Notes: generated by a model from the letters alone, not told the origin. Positions 1 through 8,339 are shown, counted from the first letter of the stretch. The stretch is DNA of 55,331 nucleotides from an uncultured Eubacteriales bacterium (GCA_934486895.1 CAKSQZ010000011.1:1-55331), one strand, 5' to 3'. Made by a program: numbers and translations.

Positions 1-1
1 G

Positions 2-637
2 GATAAAACCCACGAAAGCGGCTACGAAAAGAAAGTCAGAGGCGAGAACGGCGTTATGGAAACGGTTTATAAAACCGAGATCATAGACGGCAAGGAACAG
101 GCTGAAACAAAGGTTTCGTCTACCGTTGTCAAGCAGCCGGTAAACGCAAAGCTTATTATCGGCACTGCACCGAAGTCTGCACAGGTCGTGCTGAAGGCCG
201 CAAGCAAATCATCGAGCGGCTCTTCCTATAAAGCAGGCGCTTCAAGCAGCGAGAAATCGGAGGGCATGGTTTGGCCTGTTAACAAAAACGGCTCAAACAG
301 CTATATAAGCTGTAGATACGGAGAGTATTCCGGTCACAGCGGTGTTGATATCGCCGCTTACAAGGGCACTGCTATCTACGCTGTTAAGGCAGGCAAAGTT
401 GTGCTCTCGGAGTATCACCGCAGCTACGGCTATCAAATAATTATCGAACATTCCGACGGAACACGCACCCGTTACGCACATTGCTCAGCACTTTATGTAA
501 AAGCGGGCGACACTGTGAAACAGGGTCAGAACATCGCGGCGGTCGGAGAGACAGGCAATGCTACCGGCCCGCACCTTCATTTTGAGGTGCTTGTGAACGG
601 ATCGGCTGTCAACCCGCGCTCATACCTCGGATATTGA
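2..637 (+). CDS. M23 family murein endopeptidase with G5-like segment (5' partial)
   Basis: The frame is open to the left edge, so the start lies outside the window. About 30-40 residues at the N-terminus of the visible part resemble the end of a G5 domain, with alternating Thr-Glu and Val-rich strands. A Ser/Gly-rich linker follows, then a C-terminal peptidase M23 (LytM/lysostaphin) domain. The M23 zinc signature is present: HSGVD supplies the first His and Asp, YAHC carries a conserved His, and HLHFE near the C-terminus completes the site. By family knowledge this is a secreted zinc endopeptidase that cuts peptidoglycan stem peptides or cross-bridges; G5 domains bind cell-wall glycans. Any signal peptide would be upstream and is not visible. 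It converges with the SleB-like gene across a shared terminator. Confidence 0.9.
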   Translation, partial: DKTHESGYEKKVRGENGVMETVYKTEIIDGKEQAETKVSSTVVKQPVNAKLIIGTAPKSAQVVLKAASKSSSGSSYKAGASSSEKSEGMVWPVNKNGSNSYISCRYGEYSGHSGVDIAAYKGTAIYAVKAGKVVLSEYHRSYGYQIIIEHSDGTRTRYAHCSALYVKAGDTVKQGQNIAAVGETGNATGPHLHFEVLVNGSAVNPRSYLGY

Positions 638-648
638 TGAAAAAGGTA

Positions 649-672
649 AAACGCCCCTTTCGGGGCGTTTTT
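649..672. terminator. Intrinsic terminator between convergent hydrolase genes
   Basis: An ACGCCCC/GGGGCGT stem with a TTTC loop is followed by a T run on the plus strand. It lies between the M23 stop and the stop of the convergent SleB-like gene. Confidence 0.85.
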
Positions 673-1334
673 TATTTGCAGAATTTATGATTGCCGATCA
701 CGGCTACAACAGGTCTTGTCCGGATCCAGGAGGATTTCGCGGTTTTGGGATTATAATAGTAGATAGAGCCGCCGGACGGATCCCAGCCGTTGAGTGCGTC
801 ACGCGCGGCTTTATAGGCACTGTCGGCAACGGCGACATTTATCTGTCCGTCGGTCATGCAGGTGAACGCGCCCTTCTGATATACCACTCCTGCGACGGAA
901 TCGGGAAACGACGAATGTTTGACTCTGTTCAGTATGACTGCACCGACTGCGACCTGCCCCGAATAAGGCTCGCCCCTTGCCTCGGCTGATATTACTCTCG
1001 CAAGCAAATTATAATCGGAGTTTGACGATGATGAGGAAGATGTCGATGAGTTTGAAATGCCGAGTTTTTCAAGCGTCTTTTTTCCGGCGATACCGTCAAC
1101 AGTCAAGCCGTTTTTACGCTGAAAATACCTCACCGCTTCTCTTGTCTGCGAGCCGAAGATACCATCGACGCTGCCGCTGTAATATCCCCAGCGCTTAAGA
1201 TGTGTCTGGATCTCTCTAACCTCACTGCCGCGCGAACCCATCTTAGACAGTGCCTCGGTGTTGACGCACGCGCCGATGGCGGTGAATGCGATTATCACGG
1301 CGACTAATGCGGAAATTGTTCTGAATTTTTTCAT
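672..1334 (-). CDS. SleB-like cell wall/spore cortex hydrolase
   Basis: 220 aa. An N-terminal hydrophobic segment (about residues 5-27) looks like a signal peptide. A peptidoglycan-binding type 1 domain spans about residues 32-92 (repeated aromatic/Gly pattern with 'GIFGSQT'). After a Ser-rich linker comes a SleB/Hydrolase_2 domain (about 107-220) with the ISAEARGE motif, whose Glu is the expected lytic transglycosylase residue. SleB proteins cleave cortex peptidoglycan at muramic-delta-lactam during germination; vegetative paralogues are also common in Clostridia. No ypeB partner is adjacent, so a vegetative cell-wall role (CwlJ/SleB-like) cannot be excluded. It is transcribed alone and ends at the terminator shared with the M23 gene. 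Confidence 0.88.
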   Translation of the reverse strand: MKKFRTISALVAVIIAFTAIGACVNTEALSKMGSRGSEVREIQTHLKRWGYYSGSVDGIFGSQTREAVRYFQRKNGLTVDGIAGKKTLEKLGISNSSTSSSSSSNSDYNLLARVISAEARGEPYSGQVAVGAVILNRVKHSSFPDSVAGVVYQKGAFTCMTDGQINVAVADSAYKAARDALNGWDPSGGSIYYYNPKTAKSSWIRTRPVVAVIGNHKFCK

Positions 1335-1404
1335 TTTGCACCCTGCTCTCCTTTCGGTTTTGTTTATTTTTTCCGAAAGAAGAGCAAAAAATGCGTGTGC
1401 GGTC

Positions 1405-1433
1405 TTGATTTTTTATCTGTTTTTTTGTAATAT
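1405..1433 (+). promoter_or_regulatory. Probable SigA promoter of the LysR gene
   Basis: TTGATT (1405-1410), a 17-nt spacer and TAATAT (1428-1433), about 50 nt before the LysR start. A second -10-like TATAAT lies at 1433-1438. Confidence 0.5.
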
Positions 1434-1482
1434 ATAATAAGCACAGCTAATGATTTTTCAAATGTCATTCGGAGGGCTTATA

Positions 1483-2379
1483 ATGAATATCGGAACCGAG
1501 CTATACAGAGTTTTCAGAGAGGTTGCTAAAAAAGGCAGTATAACGGCTGCCGCCGAAAGTCTTTATGTTTCTCAGTCGGCGGTGAGCCAATCGATAAAAC
1601 AGCTTGAAAGCCAGCTCGGCGGAAAACTTTTCAACCGCGGAAAACGCGGTGTCACGCTGACCGAGGCCGGAAGAACACTTTTCGGTTATGCCGACAACGC
1701 TATGATCCTGCTCGAAAACGCCGAGATAAAATTTTCGGAGCTTAAAGATCTGAAGAAAGGCTGTGTCCGCATCGCGGCTTCCGACACCGTCTGTAATATG
1801 TATCTTCTCGATAAGCTCAATGAATTTCACAGGCTTTACCCCGATATTTCGATAAAGGTCTATAACCGCACTTCCGACGGCTCTATTGAGCTTTTGAAAA
1901 GCGGAACTGTTGATATGGCTTTCACAAATCTCAGCTGTGATGATGAATCGCTTGAATCGAAGCCTGTTATGCAGGTGCAGGACTGCTTTGCTGTCGGCGG
2001 AAAATACTCGTTTTTGGCACGCAGAACCTTCTCGCTCGGCGAGCTTGAACATTATCCGCTGATAATGCTCGAACGCAGCAGTGCTTCCCGCCGTATGCTC
2101 GATGAGTTTTTGCAGTCGAAAAGTGTAAATGCTATGCCCTCGATCGAGCTCAGCTCTGTTGAAATGCTGATATGCTTTGCAAAAATCGGGCTAGGTATCG
2201 CCGCTGTTCCGAAGCAGTCGGCACAAAGTGCGTTTGATCAGGGAGAGCTGCACAGGCTGCGGCTTTCCGAGCCTCTGCCGCACCGTTCGCTTTATGTTGT
2301 AACGGATAAAAACATCGAGCTTTCGTTTGCGGCTCAAAAATTCTCGGATATTATAGTGCCGTTAACAATTCGTTCATAA
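1483..2379 (+). CDS. LysR family transcriptional regulator
   Basis: 298 aa from the ATG at 1483, which has a GGAGGG SD at 1471-1476. An upstream in-frame ATG at 1450 lacks an SD and is less likely. The N-terminal winged HTH (residues about 5-65) carries the typical LysR pattern: an AAESLYVSQSAVSQSIKQLE-type recognition helix followed by LFNRGKRGVTLT. The C-terminal part (about 90-295) is a periplasmic-binding-protein-like effector domain. Such proteins usually regulate a divergent or adjacent target; here the upstream neighbour is on the minus strand but is a cell-wall hydrolase, so no obvious metabolic target is visible. The effector is unknown. CysB/CbbR-like relatives act on assimilation or aromatic pathways, but nothing here supports a specific choice. 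Confidence 0.93.
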   Translation: MNIGTELYRVFREVAKKGSITAAAESLYVSQSAVSQSIKQLESQLGGKLFNRGKRGVTLTEAGRTLFGYADNAMILLENAEIKFSELKDLKKGCVRIAASDTVCNMYLLDKLNEFHRLYPDISIKVYNRTSDGSIELLKSGTVDMAFTNLSCDDESLESKPVMQVQDCFAVGGKYSFLARRTFSLGELEHYPLIMLERSSASRRMLDEFLQSKSVNAMPSIELSSVEMLICFAKIGLGIAAVPKQSAQSAFDQGELHRLRLSEPLPHRSLYVVTDKNIELSFAAQKFSDIIVPLTIRS

Positions 2380-2420
2380 ATCTTCGCTCATTATTTGATA
2401 GAATTTAAATTAGAGCAATG

Positions 2421-2529
2421 CTCTGCCTTATTTGCAAGGGCAGAGTTTACGACAGGTTGCAGGCAGTGCTGTGGAGCGTTAGCTCCTCGGGGTTTCCCGC
2501 CGCCTTTAGAGGCGGCGAACACCTGCACC
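2421..2529. ncRNA. Strongly structured intergenic element, unassigned
   Basis: Several nested inverted repeats are visible: CTCTGCCTT/AAGGGCAGAG (2421-2445), an outer helix GGTTGCAGG (2455-2463) with CCTGCACC (2522-2529), and inside it GGAGC-GTTA-GCTCC (2473-2486) and GCCGCCT-TTAG-AGGCGGC (2499-2516). No T run follows, so it is not a simple terminator. I could not match it to SRP RNA, 6S, RNase P, tmRNA, T-box or a common riboswitch. It could be an unrecognised ncRNA, a 5' leader of the next gene, or a dispersed palindromic repeat. The strand is undetermined. Confidence 0.4.
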
Positions 2530-2598
2530 GGGTTATTACAACAGCTAAAGAAGGCGGAATTAAAAATGAAGCAGATCTCTACAACAGGAGCAAATTCA

Positions 2599-3237
2599 AT
2601 GATAAAAGCCGAGCGCGGAATAATTTATTCCGGCGTTCAGAAAAAGCAGGATGGGCAGTATGCGCCGTATTTCAAATTTTTCGATTTTGTGACTAACTCG
2701 GCGGCGATAATAACCAAAGATGTTTTTTCTCTTGCTAAGTTTGGAAAGAACTATGAATTGATAACGCCGAAAGTTAAAGATCTGATACACAGCCGATCGG
2801 CGATGCTTCCGGGAGGAAGAGTCCTTGTTTGCGAGAGAGACGGCAATTCAGCCGTTTTCGGATCTGACGGCAGTGAAAAATGGAGAGGTGTTATTAAATA
2901 CAAAGGGTTCGGTCCCTCTGATGTCGCGGCGGACGGTATTTATATCTGGTGCACCTTCCCCGAATCGAACGCAGTTATCAAATACAACACAAACTCAATG
3001 CGGCATGATTTTGTTATAGGCGGTTCGGCTTCGGGCGGATTGAACGAGCCGCACAGCGTGTTTTTCGATGAAGATAAGCTGATTATCGCCTCACTCGACG
3101 GCAGTATCTGCTATATCAGCCTTGATAATTTTCAGATCGTTGAGCGGCTCGACACCGATGAGATCATTTATCAATACACAAAAACTTACTCGAACGAGGT
3201 CATACTTTGCCGCTCGGGAATATACACACTATATTGA
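2599..3237 (+). CDS. Hypothetical protein, beta-propeller-like repeats
   Basis: About 212 aa from the ATG at 2599, which follows AGGAG at 2586-2590; an alternative ATG at 2566 is possible. The frame is open further upstream, but that part translates the structured element into Cys/Pro-rich nonsense and is probably not coding. The protein has no signal peptide or TM segment. It contains repeated short beta-strand blocks with G-D/G-S turns ('ERDGNSAVFGSDG', 'DGIYIWCTFPESN', 'SLDGSICYISLD'), typical of NHL/six-bladed propeller or PQQ-like repeat proteins. A binding or scaffold role is plausible, but no catalytic motif is seen. It lies downstream of the LysR gene and ends at a bidirectional terminator. 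Family and substrate are unknown. Confidence 0.65.
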   Translation: MIKAERGIIYSGVQKKQDGQYAPYFKFFDFVTNSAAIITKDVFSLAKFGKNYELITPKVKDLIHSRSAMLPGGRVLVCERDGNSAVFGSDGSEKWRGVIKYKGFGPSDVAADGIYIWCTFPESNAVIKYNTNSMRHDFVIGGSASGGLNEPHSVFFDEDKLIIASLDGSICYISLDNFQIVERLDTDEIIYQYTKTYSNEVILCRSGIYTLY

Positions 3238-3242
3238 TGTCA

Positions 3243-3293
3243 GGCAAAATAAAAACAAGCGGTTCTTTATGAACCGCTTGTTTTTATTTTGCC
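3243..3293. terminator. Long bidirectional terminator
   Basis: Near-perfect inverted repeat: GGCAAAATAAAAA then CAAGCGGTTC, loop TTTAT, and the mirror arm. A and T tracts flank both sides, so it can end transcription from both the propeller-like gene and hslO. It overlaps the last codons of hslO. Confidence 0.85.
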
Positions 3294-4159
3294 TTTTCGG
3301 CGAGCTTTCGGATATCGTCCGCCGAGAAGCTGTATTTCTTATTGCAGAAATGGCAGTCGGCAGAGGTTGTCGGCTGTTCATCCGCCAATTTGAGAAGCTC
3401 CTGCCTGCCCATGCCAAGCAATGCACGCTCGACTCTTTCGCGGCTGCAGTCGCAACGGTATTCGGGCTCACTTTCATCGAGAAGCTCGATATCAAATTTA
3501 TTAAGCGCTTTTTTGACCATGTCCTGCGCAGTGAGCCCCATAGACAACATTCTTGTGACCGACGGCAAGCCTTTTATCGATTCTTCAAGCTTATCGATAG
3601 TGCTGTCAGTCGCTGCGGGAAGCAACCGGATAAGATAACCGCCCGCACAGTTCACGGTGAGGTCGGGGTTGACAAGCACGCCGAGCGCACAGACTGTCGG
3701 GATCTGCTCGCTTATTGCGTAATAAGCAGCTATGTCCTCGGCGATCTCGCCCGAAACAAGCTCGATCGTGCCGTTATACGGCTCTTTAAGCCCGAGATCC
3801 TTGCTGACGGAAAGTGTTCCCTTGCCGACTGCGCCGCCGACATCGAGCTTGCCTTTATCGTTGAGCGGAAGTTCGACTACGGGGTTGCCCGCATAGCCCT
3901 TGACATTGCCGCTCGGATCGGCGCACGCGATAAGACATTCCGCCTCGCCGTCACCCTTTATACGGACAGTTAGCGTGTCGTTCTCGCCTTTAAGGTCGGC
4001 CCCCATCATCGAAGCCGCAGTGAGAAGCCTGCCGAGAGCCGCAGTTATGACCGCGGATGTGTGATGGATCTGCTCTGCCGCAGCGACGATATCTGTCGAA
4101 TCGATCGCTGTTGCGGCGATCTCTCCATCTGCTGTGATAAATCTATATAACTTTGCCAT
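3284..4159 (-). CDS. hslO: Hsp33 family redox-regulated molecular chaperone
   Basis: 291 aa, the usual length for Hsp33. The N-terminal and middle part (about 1-230) has the Hsp33 fold signatures 'GRLLTAASMMG', 'GNVKGYAGNP' and 'SGEIAEDIAAYYAISEQIP'. The C-terminal redox switch holds four zinc cysteines as CxC (CDC, about residue 238) and CxxC (CHFC, about residue 272). Oxidation releases zinc and unfolds the linker to activate holdase activity (family knowledge). It is the last gene of a minus-strand group downstream of the YerC-like repressor and the methyltransferase, with a 2-nt gap to the latter. An oxidative-stress role fits an anaerobe that also carries superoxide reductase and rubrerythrin in this window. 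Confidence 0.96.
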   Translation of the reverse strand: MAKLYRFITADGEIAATAIDSTDIVAAAEQIHHTSAVITAALGRLLTAASMMGADLKGENDTLTVRIKGDGEAECLIACADPSGNVKGYAGNPVVELPLNDKGKLDVGGAVGKGTLSVSKDLGLKEPYNGTIELVSGEIAEDIAAYYAISEQIPTVCALGVLVNPDLTVNCAGGYLIRLLPAATDSTIDKLEESIKGLPSVTRMLSMGLTAQDMVKKALNKFDIELLDESEPEYRCDCSRERVERALLGMGRQELLKLADEQPTTSADCHFCNKKYSFSADDIRKLAEKAK

Positions 4160-4161
4160 TA

Positions 4162-4893
4162 TTATACCCTTTCTGCCACAAAGATTATTTTTTCGCTGTC
4201 CTGCCTTACATCGGAACCGTTATCAAAATCATATATCCCAAGTGTTTTGAAACCGCTGTTTTCAAGCATTTTTTCAAACTCGGATATTTCATAAGCCTGC
4301 TCTTCGATGCACTCGCTGAAGCGTTGATACCGCCCGTCCTCCTGCTCGACAAAAAAATCAAGCTCCATTCGGCTGAGTCCGCCGCCGCAGTATTCATTGC
4401 TCCAGACAGCATATATATCCTCATCTTCGATGACAAATGTGTTGTCGCCGAGCACTGTTTGGTGTTTATAAACGGTGTTCAGATCGAAGATGAATTTTCC
4501 GCCCGGCTCTAAAAACAGCGCGATTCGCCTGAGAGAACGGACAAGCTCCTCTTTATCGGTTATGTGATTGAGCCCGTCGAGCGTGCAGAAAACAGTGTCG
4601 ATAGTGCCGAAAAGATCAAGATCCTCAAGCCGCTGACACAAAAGCAGTGCATCCGCCCCGAGGCGTTCTCTTGCGATATTAAGCATTTCAGGCGAGCAAT
4701 CCACCCCGATAACATCGATACCGCGGCGCACAAGTTCAAAAGTAAATGCACCCGTTCCGCACGCAGCGTCAAGCGAGAGACGGGGCGTGTGCGAGTGCAT
4801 TGCAAGCAGCTTTAAATACCGATCGCACAGCGCGGGATAATCTGCGCCCTGCATGAGACGGTCATAGACCTTGGAAAAATCACTGTACGGCAT
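4162..4893 (-). CDS. Class I SAM-dependent methyltransferase
   Basis: 243 aa from the ATG at 4893. The reading frame extends upstream, but that part overlaps the YerC-like gene and is Arg-rich, so 4893 is preferred; it gives a 14-nt overlap typical of translational coupling. SAM-binding motif I is clear ('LDAACGTGAF', about residues 40-49), followed by the acidic motif II 'VIGVDCSPEML' and a later 'FCTLDGLNHI' segment. Such YjiC/Methyltransf_25-type proteins in this operon position are widespread in Clostridia, but the methyl acceptor is not known. No membrane segment is seen. It lies between yerC and hslO in one minus-strand unit. Confidence 0.88.
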   Translation of the reverse strand: MPYSDFSKVYDRLMQGADYPALCDRYLKLLAMHSHTPRLSLDAACGTGAFTFELVRRGIDVIGVDCSPEMLNIARERLGADALLLCQRLEDLDLFGTIDTVFCTLDGLNHITDKEELVRSLRRIALFLEPGGKFIFDLNTVYKHQTVLGDNTFVIEDEDIYAVWSNEYCGGGLSRMELDFFVEQEDGRYQRFSECIEEQAYEISEFEKMLENSGFKTLGIYDFDNGSDVRQDSEKIIFVAERV

Positions 4894-5182
4894 CTTTTCC
4901 GTACAACCTTTCAAACACCATTGAATAACCGTCGTTGCCGTAGGCGAGCGAGCGGTTAACGCGGCTGATAGTCGCCGTCGATGCGCCTGTTTTATCAACA
5001 ATGTCGCTGTATACCTGCTTCTGACTGAGCATTTTTGCAACCGCAAAACGCTGTGAGATCGATTTTAATTCTTTCACGGTGCACAGATCATCGAAAAATT
5101 TATAACATTCATCAACCGATTTAAGGCTGAGAATTGCACGGAACATCTCGTCTGTCTCGGTGTCTTTGATTTTATCTATCAT
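4880..5182 (-). CDS. YerC/YecD family TrpR-like DNA-binding protein
   Basis: 100 aa from the ATG at 5182, which has an AAAGGA SD; the in-frame ATG at 5200 has none. The fold is all-helical with a TrpR-like helix-turn-helix at about residues 55-80: 'QVYSDIVDKTGASTATISRVNR' in shape, with the characteristic G-x-S-x-x-T-I-S-R-x-N-R-x-L turn. Members of this family (TIGR02531) resemble TrpR but usually lack evidence for tryptophan binding. It overlaps the methyltransferase start and has its own consensus promoter upstream, so it may be autoregulated and may control its operon. The ligand is unknown. Confidence 0.9.
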   Translation of the reverse strand: MIDKIKDTETDEMFRAILSLKSVDECYKFFDDLCTVKELKSISQRFAVAKMLSQKQVYSDIVDKTGASTATISRVNRSLAYGNDGYSMVFERLYGKDAVQ

Positions 5183-5212
5183 GAAAATCATTCCTTTCAT
5201 TTACACATTAAT

Positions 5213-5241
5213 ATTTTAGCACATTAAACTCAAAAAGTCAA
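5213..5241 (-). promoter_or_regulatory. SigA promoter for yerC-methyltransferase-hslO
   Basis: On the minus strand: TTGACT (5241-5236), a 17-nt spacer and TAAAAT (5218-5213), about 30 nt before the yerC start. Confidence 0.7.
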
Positions 5242-5289
5242 CACCGTAAATGATTTTAGGCACAGCCGAGAAATAATCGCAAAAAAAGC

Positions 5290-5318
5290 TTGATTTTTCG
5301 CATGGTTGCTAATATAAT
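5290..5318 (+). promoter_or_regulatory. SigA promoter for the zinc-ribbon gene
   Basis: TTGATT (5290-5295), 17-nt spacer, TATAAT (5313-5318). Confidence 0.7.
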
Positions 5319-5357
5319 AATAGTGGAATATTTTTTACGAAGGGAATGGATAATATC

Positions 5358-5714
5358 ATGGGCATGTTGGACGATATTGCGGCAAGATCAAAGGACGCAT
5401 TTGATACCGCTGTTAAATTCACCGGCGAGAAAGTTTCGGAACAAAAGATCAAGTTTCAGATCGCATCGATAAAATCGCAGATTTCCAAAGAATACGAGAC
5501 TCTCGGCAGACTTTATTACGACAGTATAAAACACAACAACGACAATGAATTCACAATCAAGGCTGTGATCGGCGAGATCGAAGAAAAGTCGAGACAGGTG
5601 CGTAAGCTCCAGATTCAGATCGACGCCGATAAAAAATACCGCGACTGCAAGGTCTGCGGCTGCAAAAATCCGCCCGATTCGCTTTATTGCAACCGTTGCG
5701 GTAAGAAATTATGA
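5358..5714 (+). CDS. Small coiled-coil protein with C-terminal zinc ribbon
   Basis: 118 aa from the ATG at 5358, 12 nt after AGGGA (5341-5345). The upstream in-frame ATG at 5346 directly abuts that SD and is therefore unlikely. Residues about 5-95 are helical and charged (likely coiled coil: repeated K/E/Q heptads around 'EIEEKSRQVRKLQIQID'). The C-terminus is a zinc ribbon with two CxxC pairs ('CKVCGC' and 'CNRCGK'). There is no signal peptide or TM helix. Zinc-ribbon domain proteins of this shape are common in Clostridia without a known function. The gene has its own promoter and terminator, so it is monocistronic. Confidence 0.8.
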   Translation: MGMLDDIAARSKDAFDTAVKFTGEKVSEQKIKFQIASIKSQISKEYETLGRLYYDSIKHNNDNEFTIKAVIGEIEEKSRQVRKLQIQIDADKKYRDCKVCGCKNPPDSLYCNRCGKKL

Positions 5715-5774
5715 TTCTTTCGGCAACGCGACTTTCCGGTCGAAAGTGCCGTGCCGTTTATATTGCAATATTTT

Positions 5775-5801
5775 CGGGGGCATTTTATGCCCCTGTATTT
5801 T
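5775..5801 (+). terminator. Terminator after the zinc-ribbon gene
   Basis: GGGGGCAT-TTT-ATGCCCC hairpin followed by GTATTTTT. It precedes the SD of the nucleosidase-like gene by only a few nucleotides, so it may also act as an attenuator. Confidence 0.65.
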
Positions 5802-5823
5802 TGTCGGAGGAAAATTTTATACT

Positions 5824-6510
5824 ATGAAATACGGTTTTGTTGTTGCCGATGATATGGAGTTTGACGCTGTTGAAAAATACAGTGCCGAACACGGTGGATG
5901 TGCATATACTTTTGCAGGCGACAAAGCACTTGAATTTAAAATCGGGGACGACACCGTTGTGGCTGTGATGTGTGGTGCCGGCAAGGTAAATGCCGCGGGG
6001 GCAACAGCCGCTCTGATCTACGGCAAAGGTGTCGAGGCGATCATGAATTTCGGATTATCGGGTGCTGTAAGCGGACTCAGAAAAGGTGATATTGCTGTCG
6101 GAGAAAAGACAGTCGAACACGACTTTGACCTCACTTCGCTCGGCTACAAGGTCGGTGAAAAGCCCTCGCAGACATATATCTACAAAGCGGATAAAAGGCT
6201 TTTTGATGCTGTTTTAAGCTCGTATGACGGCGCTAAAGTCTGCACACTTGCAGCAGGCGATATATTTGTGAGCTCGGTTGACGAAAAAAAATTTATCCTC
6301 GAGAATTTCGGTGCAGGCTGCTGTGATATGGAATCGGCAGCGATAGCTTCCGTATGCTTTAAATCAAACATTCCGTTTGTTTCGTTTCGTTCCATTTCAG
6401 ACGATGCGGATGATACCGCGAAAGAGTCTTACCGATTCGAAAACGCAAAGAAACAGAAAAATCTTCTTTTTATTGCGGTCGACGCAATAAAAAGACTGGC
6501 TGGAGAGTGA
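5824..6510 (+). CDS. 5'-methylthioadenosine/S-adenosylhomocysteine nucleosidase-like protein
   Basis: 228 aa from the ATG at 5824, with GGAGG at 5806-5810. The nucleoside phosphorylase/hydrolase (PNP_UDP_1) fold is shown by 'VAVMCGAGKVNAA', 'NFGLSGAVSGL', the substrate loop 'AAGDIFVSS', the ribose-binding 'DMESAAIA', and 'FRSISDDAD' with the catalytic Asp. Family members split the N-glycosidic bond of MTA and SAH to recycle SAM by-products. Sequence identity to true MtnN cannot be measured here; a related nucleosidase (for example futalosine-type) is possible. The stop overlaps the region of the next gene's start, which suggests coupling to the flippase gene. Confidence 0.82.
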   Translation: MKYGFVVADDMEFDAVEKYSAEHGGCAYTFAGDKALEFKIGDDTVVAVMCGAGKVNAAGATAALIYGKGVEAIMNFGLSGAVSGLRKGDIAVGEKTVEHDFDLTSLGYKVGEKPSQTYIYKADKRLFDAVLSSYDGAKVCTLAAGDIFVSSVDEKKFILENFGAGCCDMESAAIASVCFKSNIPFVSFRSISDDADDTAKESYRFENAKKQKNLLFIAVDAIKRLAGE

Positions 6511-6515
6511 TCCCT

Positions 6516-8309
6516 TTGGCAAAGAAAAAAGGCGGCAAAACGCAGCATAATCTTCTCAGCGGTGCGCTGATACTGATGGTTTCAACCGTTATGGTCAAGA
6601 TCATCGGTGCGATCTTCAAAATTCCGCTCGGAAACCTTATAGGTATGACCGGTATGGGCTACTATTCCGCAGCTTACGATATTTACACGCCGATCTACAC
6701 TATCGCAATGGCAGGTCTGCCTATCGCTGTTTCAAAGCTGGTGGCGGAGGCTGTGGCACAGGAAAGATTCCGCGACGCAAGAAGCCTTTTGCGTGTTGCG
6801 AAAAAGACCTTCTTTGTTACCGGACTTGTCGGATTTTTGCTTATAGCTGTTGTTGCTTTTCCGTTTACAAACTATGTTACAAAGAGCCCTGAGAGTATGT
6901 ACAGTATGCTCGTTGTTGCCCCGTCGATGCTGTTTTGCTGTGTGATGTCGTGCTACCGAGGATATTACGAGGGCGTTCGCAACATGAATCCGACTGCTAT
7001 ATCGCAGGTCATTGAAGCGCTCGGCAAGCTGATCTTCGGTCTGCTTATCGCCTATATCATTATAAAGATAGGCATTTCGGAGTTTTTATCATCCGGCACG
7101 GTATTCGGCACTGCCATCACCGAACCCGGACAGACTGTGAACAATGTCTTCCTCGGACAGGTGCAGGAAAATGTGTTTAACGCAACACTTCCGTTTGCCG
7201 CGGCAGGCGCGATAGGCGGCGTTACGCTCGGCACGATCATCGGCGCGATATTTCTTGTTCTTCGCGATCGCGTGTGCGGCGACGGTATCACGCAGGAGGA
7301 GCTTGAGCGCTCGGCCCCTGCTCTGCCCGACCGTGAGAATTTCAAGAAGCTCATGCTGTTTGCTCTGCCTGTTGTGCTCGGCGCACTCGCACAGAATCTT
7401 GCGAGCCTTATCGACCTTGCGACGGTGCAGAATAAGCTGGCTTCCGCAATGGAGATCGGAAGAGACACGCTTATCGCTTCGCACGGCAGCGCGCTTTTAT
7501 CGGTGCCTGACAGTGATATTGCGAGCAACCTTTACGGCTGCTACAAGGGCGGCGCTTACTCGTTTTACAATTTGATACCGACTATCACCTCGATGATCGG
7601 TATTTCGGCTCTGCCGAACCTTGCAACCGCCTGGGCTCAGAATGACCGCAGAATGATCAAATTCAATATCGAATCGGTGCTTAGAGTCGTTTCGATAATC
7701 GCACTGCCTGTCGGTCTCGGAATTTCCGCGCTCTCGGGCGAAATACTCACTCTGTTTTATCCGCACAATGCACAGGTGCCGATTATGTCGGATCTTTTGT
7801 TCTGGCTTGCGATCTCCGGTGTGCTTGCAGGCGTTGCAATGCCTGTTACGAGTATGCTTCAGGCTATCGGCAAGCAGAAAATACCTGTTGTGACCGTGCT
7901 TATCGGTATGGGCATCAAGATCGTGCTTAACTGGGTGCTTGTCGGTATTCCGGAGATCAATATTATGGGTGCGGCTTACTCGACCGTCGCTTGCTACGCT
8001 GTTATCGTGACGCTGAATATTATTGCGCTTGTGCGTAATTCCGGCGTTATGCCGTCTATCTGGAAAACGCTCGGTAAGCCTGTTATTGCAGGTGTGCTGT
8101 GTATGATAACCGCAATGGTCAGTGCTTCACTGCTGACTGCTGTCGTCGGAAGCTTGATAGTTAAATTGGCAATTTCAGTAATTCTTGCGGCATTTGTTTA
8201 TATTTTTGTGCTGTTTGCACTTAAAACATTGACCAAAGAAGATATAAATTTACTTCCAAAGGGAGAAAAAATAGCAAAAGTACTTGAAAAGTTGAAACTT
8301 TTAGGTTAA
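6516..8309 (+). CDS. MATE/MOP-superfamily polysaccharide flippase (SpoVB/YabM-like)
   Basis: 597 aa from the TTG at 6516, 8 nt after GGAGAG (6502-6507); a GTG at 6507 overlaps that SD. The protein is strongly hydrophobic with about 14 predicted TM helices and the polysaccharide-biosynthesis/MurJ-like pattern: an early 'IIGAIFKIPLGNLIG' helix, 'GMGYYSAAYDIYTP' and 'MAGLPIAVSKLVA'. In Bacillus the same cluster (yabM-yabN-yabO-yabP-yabQ-divIC) carries a SpoVB paralogue at this position. It probably flips lipid-linked wall or cortex precursors across the membrane. It is the first gene of the mazG-HU-rqcP-yabPQ cluster, with a 30-nt gap to mazG. Confidence 0.92.
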   Translation: MAKKKGGKTQHNLLSGALILMVSTVMVKIIGAIFKIPLGNLIGMTGMGYYSAAYDIYTPIYTIAMAGLPIAVSKLVAEAVAQERFRDARSLLRVAKKTFFVTGLVGFLLIAVVAFPFTNYVTKSPESMYSMLVVAPSMLFCCVMSCYRGYYEGVRNMNPTAISQVIEALGKLIFGLLIAYIIIKIGISEFLSSGTVFGTAITEPGQTVNNVFLGQVQENVFNATLPFAAAGAIGGVTLGTIIGAIFLVLRDRVCGDGITQEELERSAPALPDRENFKKLMLFALPVVLGALAQNLASLIDLATVQNKLASAMEIGRDTLIASHGSALLSVPDSDIASNLYGCYKGGAYSFYNLIPTITSMIGISALPNLATAWAQNDRRMIKFNIESVLRVVSIIALPVGLGISALSGEILTLFYPHNAQVPIMSDLLFWLAISGVLAGVAMPVTSMLQAIGKQKIPVVTVLIGMGIKIVLNWVLVGIPEINIMGAAYSTVACYAVIVTLNIIALVRNSGVMPSIWKTLGKPVIAGVLCMITAMVSASLLTAVVGSLIVKLAISVILAAFVYIFVLFALKTLTKEDINLLPKGEKIAKVLEKLKLLG

Positions 8310-8339
8310 AATAAGTTGTAGCCTAAGGAGTGCAGAGAG

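Noticed and set aside
3243..3293. Long palindrome as a transposon terminal repeat
   Set aside because: Perfect terminator layout between convergent genes, single copy in the window and no target-site duplication.
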